Assembly: GCA_944989445.1 (NCBI GenBank)
Contig: CALYLW010000133.1
Location: 1,600,829-1,664,828, forward strand
From: Ampullaceana balthica
Taxonomy: Eukaryota; Mollusca; Gastropoda; Lymnaeidae
Direction: 5' to 3'
Length of the DNA stretch: 64,000 nucleotides
Numbering within the stretch: position 1 is the first letter of the stretch; each line of letters begins with the position of its first letter. The notes beneath the pieces were generated by a model. The model was given only the letters and a program-made list of their open reading frames with translations, had not been told where the DNA came from and did no database searches. This document shows, piece after piece, positions 57,667-64,000 of the stretch. The position numbers were made by a program, and so were the translations under genes.

Positions 57667-60649
57667 TGTGTAGAGTTAACGACCGGGTATAACAGTAAAC
57701 AACACCTCACGGGAAAGTTTCAGAACGTCTCTAATAGTAATAATAAATAAATCGAATGTCCTTACATGTCATCGGGAACACATGATCACGTCTCACTATT
57801 TAAAACCAAAAACATTCAAAATTTCGACTATACTCCTGGCACTATTATAGTAGGAATCAGAGAGGACAAAGAAATGAAGGTGTGATGAGGCGCCGCAAAA
57901 TATTCTGACTCCACTGCTTCTATCTATGCTAATAATAGCATTCAGTTTTAGCAGCGACTTTATCATGTCATTGAGGAAGGTATTTAATGTGCTGAAACGC
58001 CATTCTCCAAAGACTTATAAGCTGTATGTAATGGGTACAGAGTTCGCGCGAAATCACTTTACTTCTTAGAAAAAAATGTATACAAAACAATGGTTCTAAT
58101 TTTGTGTTCATTAAACTCCATGACGGTCCGTGTAAGGTTTCGGGAGTTGGGGCCAGGGGAAGGTCCGCTGAATTTATTTATTTATTTGTTCCTTTTGTAA
58201 TATTAATTTAATTTCAAGAAATTATTCCGTTGCGTTGTTCATACCATGCGTCGTGGGTACACTGAAAATAATATCTAAGGAACCCCTGCTAAATAGATTA
58301 TAAATAGTTAACACCGGGGAAACCCAGCCTCCACAAAAGTTAACAATGGTGGAAGTGTCATTTCATGGGCTTCGCTTGACCCAAATAGATGAGTAGTGAC
58401 AATATTCCCGGAATCGCCGAAGTATATAAGTGGGGGCTGCTATGCTGTGTGGATGACGTCATTGAATAATTAAAGTAAAAAGCTACTCTTATCGCATATG
58501 ACAAAAAGATACGAAAGTTGCTAATTACTTTTATCATGCAGCGCAACCCAGATAAATCAGATATGACGCATTCATGACTAGGCTATTGAAATATCCTACA
58601 ATTTATTAAGTGAAGATATCCTCAGTGCCATCACATGACTAGTAGAATATCGTCAAATTAATATTAAGTTATTATATCTTCAAAATTGTCACTTGGATTG
58701 TAAAGTCTCTTGCTCATTAAAGTATTACAGAAGCGATTTTATTAATGAAGTGTCATTTTTATTTCAATGTTGTGTTGTTAGTGTATTGTTATTCATATTG
58801 TAGTGGTTATGTTATATCAGCAACTTCCTCGGTATTGTGGTGGTTTTGTTATAGCAATAACTTCCTGGGTATTGCAGGGTTTTGTTATAGCAGTTCTAGT
58901 GACAACCTACTCTGGTGAGATCTACTTCTGGCGTGAATCTATAATCTGCCCTATAGGAAACTGGTTCAGGTGACAACTTACACTGGTGAGACCTGGTTGT
59001 GGTGGCAATCTACTCTGCTGAAACCCTTTGCCCTCAACTTGTTACGCCCCTGACTAAGCTTATGATTGTTGAATTTCCAATAGTCATACACAAATGAATA
59101 TAGGCATGTAGCACAAATGCAAAATACATTGTGTGTAATCGTTATTTCGTAACACCGGCAATTCATATGCAGCAGTAGCTTTATTTATTTTAAAAATTTG
59201 TTAGGAGTTTATTTATACCTCTTTCATCTTAAGTTGTGTTACATATTTCTTCTATTTCATATACGTTTATTGAGACTTCCTTGTCACATACGGCTTAAAA
59301 TGGGTGATGCTAACTAAATATGTGTTGAGGATGTTAGCTTTGGTTTAATTATCATTAAAGGTTTTGTCATTTGGATCTTTTAGTGTGGCCATTCCTTTGG
59401 CTTCCAGTTTTTTTTTAAACTTAATAAAGGACCATAAGTTTTCATTGTTGTCTTTAGAAATTACATGTTTACATATATATTTTGGAGATTTATACTAAGT
59501 TTCCTTTTGGTTGCGTTCAGTGTTTAATTTTTCAGTATCTTTTGTGCATTCTTTATTTACATTGGTGGCTTTAAATATTTAAATAAACTCTCTTTTTGTT
59601 TACAGAGTTTCCTTAATTGAGTATTGCACCAGCATTTTTAAAATTTTATTTTATGTTTCTTATGTTGGAACAGTTTCATCCTTTATTGATTTCAGATTTG
59701 CTTTTATAGATTTCCAAATTTCTAGTACTGGGCTATTTGTGCTAATTTTTTTTTAAACGGTCGCTACCTACCTTTCTCTGGTTTTCAACTACAATATTCA
59801 TGTTTACTGTATATCCCTCTCTGTGTGCGTTCAAAATTTAATGACAATTACGAAGACTACTTGTGTTCTCAAAATTCAAGTCAACACAAAATAATTATTA
59901 CTGAATGATGCAATAATCCAATTAGAAATCTGAAGACAAAAGAACGGGCGTTCCGATACCACGTGACCCACGGCAGGGGGGTCGTTTTTTGGATAATTAG
60001 ACAGGATTTTAAGATAAATATTGATAAATGTTGTTCCACTAAATATACGTATTTATAATTTCTTACTTTGCCCGTGTCTGTATGATAGTCTGTATTGTTG
60101 CTATTTCAAACCGTCGTTGTTTTGTTTGTGTGTGTATTGTCCTTCGGGTTCTTCTTCCCAACCCATCCCCCTAGTGACGCCTCTGTTCCAACTTTCATTT
60201 CTTTAGATTTAACCTGAACGTGGTCCTCTTCAAACTTTTGCTCCTTACCACCCCGACTCCCCAATCATCATCTACTCAGATTCATGGCCTTTCATCTAGT
60301 GCGTGTTATTATCAACAATCCTCTCTTTGGCGAACAATGTTGACCGTCCTGATGGCACTTAATGCCAGGCCAATATTTGGCGTGCTTGGAATCTTCATAC
60401 TGACAAGTTGAACAAAAAAACATCATTCATACTTTTGATTTCACATTCTAATAAAGACAAAAAAGGTCATAAAAAATATAATGGAATGAGTGAAATAAGC
60501 CTGAAGAAACCAGGAAACCCAAGACTTTATCAACATTTAAAAACTCTAATAAAAATGCAGGACTAAACACAAACCATAGATGAGCGTAGGATGCAATAAT
60601 ATTCTGTATAGAAGGAGCGTCTGTAACAAGATAAGATTAGATAAGGGGT
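57667..60649. other. Region upstream of the second astacin gene, no further gene seen
   Basis: No TATA box or other promoter element could be assigned with confidence. Short repeats occur at 58795-58900 (GGTTTTGTTATAGCA). A LINE-end fragment lies at 60505-60640 and a lone MITE end at about 60169-60185. Confidence 0.5.
60505..60640 (+). repeat. LINE-end remnant, same family as 8531-8700
   Basis: GGACTAAACACAAACCATAGATGAGC... to ATAGAAGGAGCGTCTGTAAC parallels 8627-8697. It lies directly before the 32-bp minisatellite. Confidence 0.5.
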
Positions 60650-62808
60650 TAAAACATTTGAGGTGTCAATGACACGTGCGTTAAAACATATGAGGTGTCA
60701 ATGACACGTGCGTTAAAACATATGATGTGTCAATGACACGTGCGTTAAAACATATGAGGTGTCAATGACACGTGCGTTAAAACATATGATGTGTCAATGA
60801 CACGTGCGTTAAAACATATGAGGTGTCAATGACACGTGCGTTAAAACATATGAGGTGTCAATGACACGTGCGTTAAAACATATGAGGTGTCAATGACACG
60901 TGCGTTAAAACATATGAGGTGTCAATGACACGTGCGTTAAAACATATGAGGTGTCAATGACACGCACGTTAAAACATATGAGGTGTCAATGACACGCGCG
61001 TTAAAACATATGAGGTGTCAATGACACGCGCGTTAAAACATATGAGGTGTCAATGACACGCGCGTTAAAACATATGAGGTGTCGATGACACGTGCGTTAA
61101 AACATATGAGGTGTCAATGACACGTGCGTTAAAACATATGAGGTGTCAATGACACGTGCGTTAAAACATATGAGGTGTCAATGACACGTGCGTTAAAACA
61201 TATGAGGTGTCAATGACACGCGCGTTAAAACATATGAGGTGTCAATGACACGCGCGTTAAAACATATGAGGTGTCAATGACACGTGCGTTAAAACATATG
61301 AGGTGTCAATGACACGTGCGTTAAAACATATGAGGTGTCAATGACACGTGCGTTAAAACATATGAGGTGTCAATGACACGCGCGTTAAAACATATGAGGT
61401 GTCAATGACACGCGCGTTAAAACATATGAGGTGTCAATGACACGTGCGTTAAAACATATGAGGTGTCAATGACACGTGCGTTAAAACATATGAGGTGTCA
61501 ATGACACGTGGTTAAAACATATGAGGTGTCAATGACACGTGCGTTCAAACATATGAGGTGTCAATGACACGTGGTTAAAACATATGAGGTGTCAATGACA
61601 CGTGCGTTAAAACATATGAGGTGTCAATGACACGTGCGTTAAAACATATGAGGTGTCAATGACACGCGCGTTAAAACATATGAGGTGTCGATGACACGTG
61701 CGTTAAAACATATGAGGTGTCAATGACACGTGCGTTAAAACATATGAGGTGTCAATGACACGTGCGTTAAAACATATGAGGTGTCAATGACACGTGCGTT
61801 AAAACATATGAGGTGTCAATGACACGCGCGTTAAAACATATGAGGTGTCAATGACACGTGCGTTAAAACATATGAGGTGTCAATGACACGTGCGTTAAAA
61901 CATATGAGGTGTCAATGACACGTGCGTTAAAACATATGAGGTGTCAATGACACGTGCGTTAAAACATATGAGGTGTCAATGACACGCGCGTTAAAACATA
62001 TGAGGTGTCAATGACACGCGCGTTAAAACATATGAGGTGTCAATGACACGTGCGTTAAAACATATGAGGTGTCAATGACACGTGCGTTAAAACATATGAG
62101 GTGTCAATGACACGTGGTTAAAACATATGAGGTGTCAATGACACGTGCGTTCAAACATATGAGGTGTCAATGACACGTGGTTAAAACATATGAGGTGTCA
62201 ATGACACGTGCGTTAAAACATATGAGGTGTCAATGACACGTGCGTTAAAACATATGAGGTGTCAATGTCACAGGCGTTAAAACATATGATGTGTCAATGA
62301 CACGTGCGTTAAAACATATGAGGTGTCAATGACACGTGCGTTAAAACATATGAGGTGTCAATGACACGTGCGTTAAAACATATGAGGTGTCAATGACACG
62401 TGCGTTAAAACATATGAGGTGTCAATGACACGTGCGTTAAAACATATGAGGTGTCAATGACACGTGCGTTCAAACATATGAGGTGTCAATGACACGTGCG
62501 TTAAAACATATGAGGTGTCAATGACACGTGGTTAAAACATATGAGGTGTCAATGACACGTGCGTTCAAACATATGAGATGTCGATGACACGTGCGTTAAA
62601 ACATATGAGGTGTCGATGACACGTGCGTTAAAACATATGAGGTGTCAATGACACGTGCGTTAAAACATATGATGTGTCAATGACACGTGCGTTAAAACAT
62701 ATGAGGTGTCAATGACACGTGCGTTAAAACATATGAGGTGTCAATGACACGTGCGTTAAAACATATGAGGTGTCAATGACACGTGCGTTAAAACATATGA
62801 GGTGTCTC
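60650..62808. repeat. 32-bp minisatellite, about 67 copies, with higher-order structure
   Basis: Unit AGGTGTCAATGACACGTGCG plus TTAAAACATATG. Each unit holds the inverted repeat GTGTCA-A-TGACAC, an overlapping CACGTG (sometimes CACGCG) and CATATG. Variant units (GTCGATGACAC; CACGTGGTTAAAAC) recur at a spacing of 606 bp. Confidence 0.5.
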
Positions 62809-63072
62809 CAACAGTTTAATCAGAGACATTATCGAAAGAATGAGCCGAGGCGAATTGACGCTGAAATGTATTGAAATATTGATACATCCTCAGTTCATGG
62901 CAATCAGTATCAGTTTGGCTTATATATTAACTGGTGAGAATATTTAGTCATACGCGGGTTTATACATAAATGGTTGTCTTAAACTTTGATTTTTTTCTGC
63001 TGTGTTTTTTGTGTGTGGTCGTGTTGGTGTTTGCTAAGTTGTTGTTGATTTAACGATTTTTGTTTAACATTG

Positions 63073-63725
63073 ACAGCCTGACATCTTCGATTCATTCTTT
63101 GTTTTTAACATTGACAGCCTGACACCTTCGATTCATTCTTTGTTTTTAACATTGACAGCCTGACATCTTCGATTCATTCTTTGTTTTTAACATTGACAGC
63201 CTGACATCTTCGATTCATTCTTTGTTTTTAACATTGACAGCCTGACATCTTCGATTCATTCTTTGTTTTTAACATTGACAGCCTGACATCTTCGATTCAT
63301 TCTTTGTTTTTAACATTGACAGCCTGACATCTTCGATTCATTCTTTGTTTTTAACATTGACAGCCTGACATCTTCGATTCATTCTTTGTTTTTAACATTG
63401 ACAGCCTGACATCTTCGATTCATTCTTTGTTTTTAACATTGACAGCCTGACATCTTCGATTCATTCTTTGTTTTTAACATTGACAGCCTGACATCTTCGA
63501 TTCATTCTTTGTTTTTAACATTGACAGCCTGACATCTTCGATTCATTCTTTGTTTTTAACATTGACAGCCTGACATCTTCGATTCATTCTTTGTTTTTAA
63601 CATTGACAGCCTGACATCTTCGATTCATTCTTTGTTTTTAACATTAACAGCCTGACATCTTCGATTCATTCTTTGTTTTTAACATTGACAGCCTGACATC
63701 TTCGATTCATTCTTTGTTTTTAATA
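63073..63725. repeat. 41-bp minisatellite, about 16 copies
   Basis: Unit GACAGCCTGACATCTTCGAT plus TCATTCTTTGTTTTTAACATT, nearly invariant (one CACCTTC and one ATTAACAG variant). Confidence 0.5.
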
Positions 63726-64000
63726 ATGACACGCGCACAGAAGCGACCAATCCCTCATGACGATCTTAGGCTACCTGTTTACTTTCACACACATTCTTAA
63801 CAAATACTAAAAGATAACACCAAACTTCTTACCTATACATTTCTGCTTCGTACTCTGACTGACAGGTGCATGTTTTATCTTCCGTATGAAGAAAAAAAAT
63901 TGTCATTATGTTGGTCGAGAGTCGGGTTAGGACCAACTCTTTGAAACGCTTCAATTGTCGATTGTAAAATATTACGAAAAGCTAGAGATGACTGTGTGAA

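Noticed and set aside
60650..62808. CRISPR-like array
   Set aside because: Units are contiguous tandem repeats without unique spacers, and the context is eukaryotic; the same holds for every other array here.

Overview
This is AT-rich animal nuclear DNA. It carries genes with short exons and GT-AG introns, many minisatellites, and many transposon copies. The gene content (an FBXO8 orthologue and two astacin metalloproteases with paired ShK domains) and the repeat style (hAT and pogo-like MITEs, RTE-like LINE, a Ty3/Gypsy element primed by tRNA-Ser, a tRNA-derived SINE) suggest a lophotrochozoan, most likely a gastropod mollusc. The species assignment is an inference.

Three host genes can be read. 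(1) FBXO8 lies on the + strand. Seven coding exons between 12709 and 21898 join in frame to a 297-residue F-box plus Sec7 protein; most of its exons are too short to appear as long open frames. (2) An astacin-ShK protease lies on the - strand at 47730-49854 (signal-peptide exon plus one large exon, 463 aa), with a hydrophobic C-terminal tail. (3) A paralogue lies on the - strand at 55383-57666 with the same two-exon design (439 aa) but no tail. The two proteases are a tandem duplicate pair, about 5.5 kb apart. Between them sit several transposon remnants.

Layout: 1-12.7 kb is intergenic, with a 5'-truncated RTE-like LINE (3435-4928) and MITEs. 12.7-21.9 kb is FBXO8, whose introns hold a pogo/Tigger-like element, a smaller TA-flanked element, a SINE, a hAT element, a hAT MITE and five minisatellites. 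22-32.7 kb is intergenic, with an inverted second copy of the pogo/Tigger-like element and three minisatellites. 32.8-39.0 kb is almost wholly minisatellite (33, 41, 35, 24 and 20 bp units). 39.4-41 kb holds remnants of a DUF4371-type hAT transposase. 41.8-45.8 kb is a recently inserted but defective Ty3/Gypsy LTR retrotransposon with 175-bp LTRs and a 5-bp target duplication. 47.7-57.7 kb is the protease pair. 60.6-63.7 kb holds two more large minisatellites, one with a higher-order repeat.

No rRNA, functional tRNA gene or CRISPR array is seen. No new cellular system stands out. The most distinctive features are the diverged C-termini of the protease pair, a minisatellite that runs into an FBXO8 splice acceptor, and a Gypsy copy that is young by its LTRs yet lacks its integrase core and has an altered reverse-transcriptase active site.
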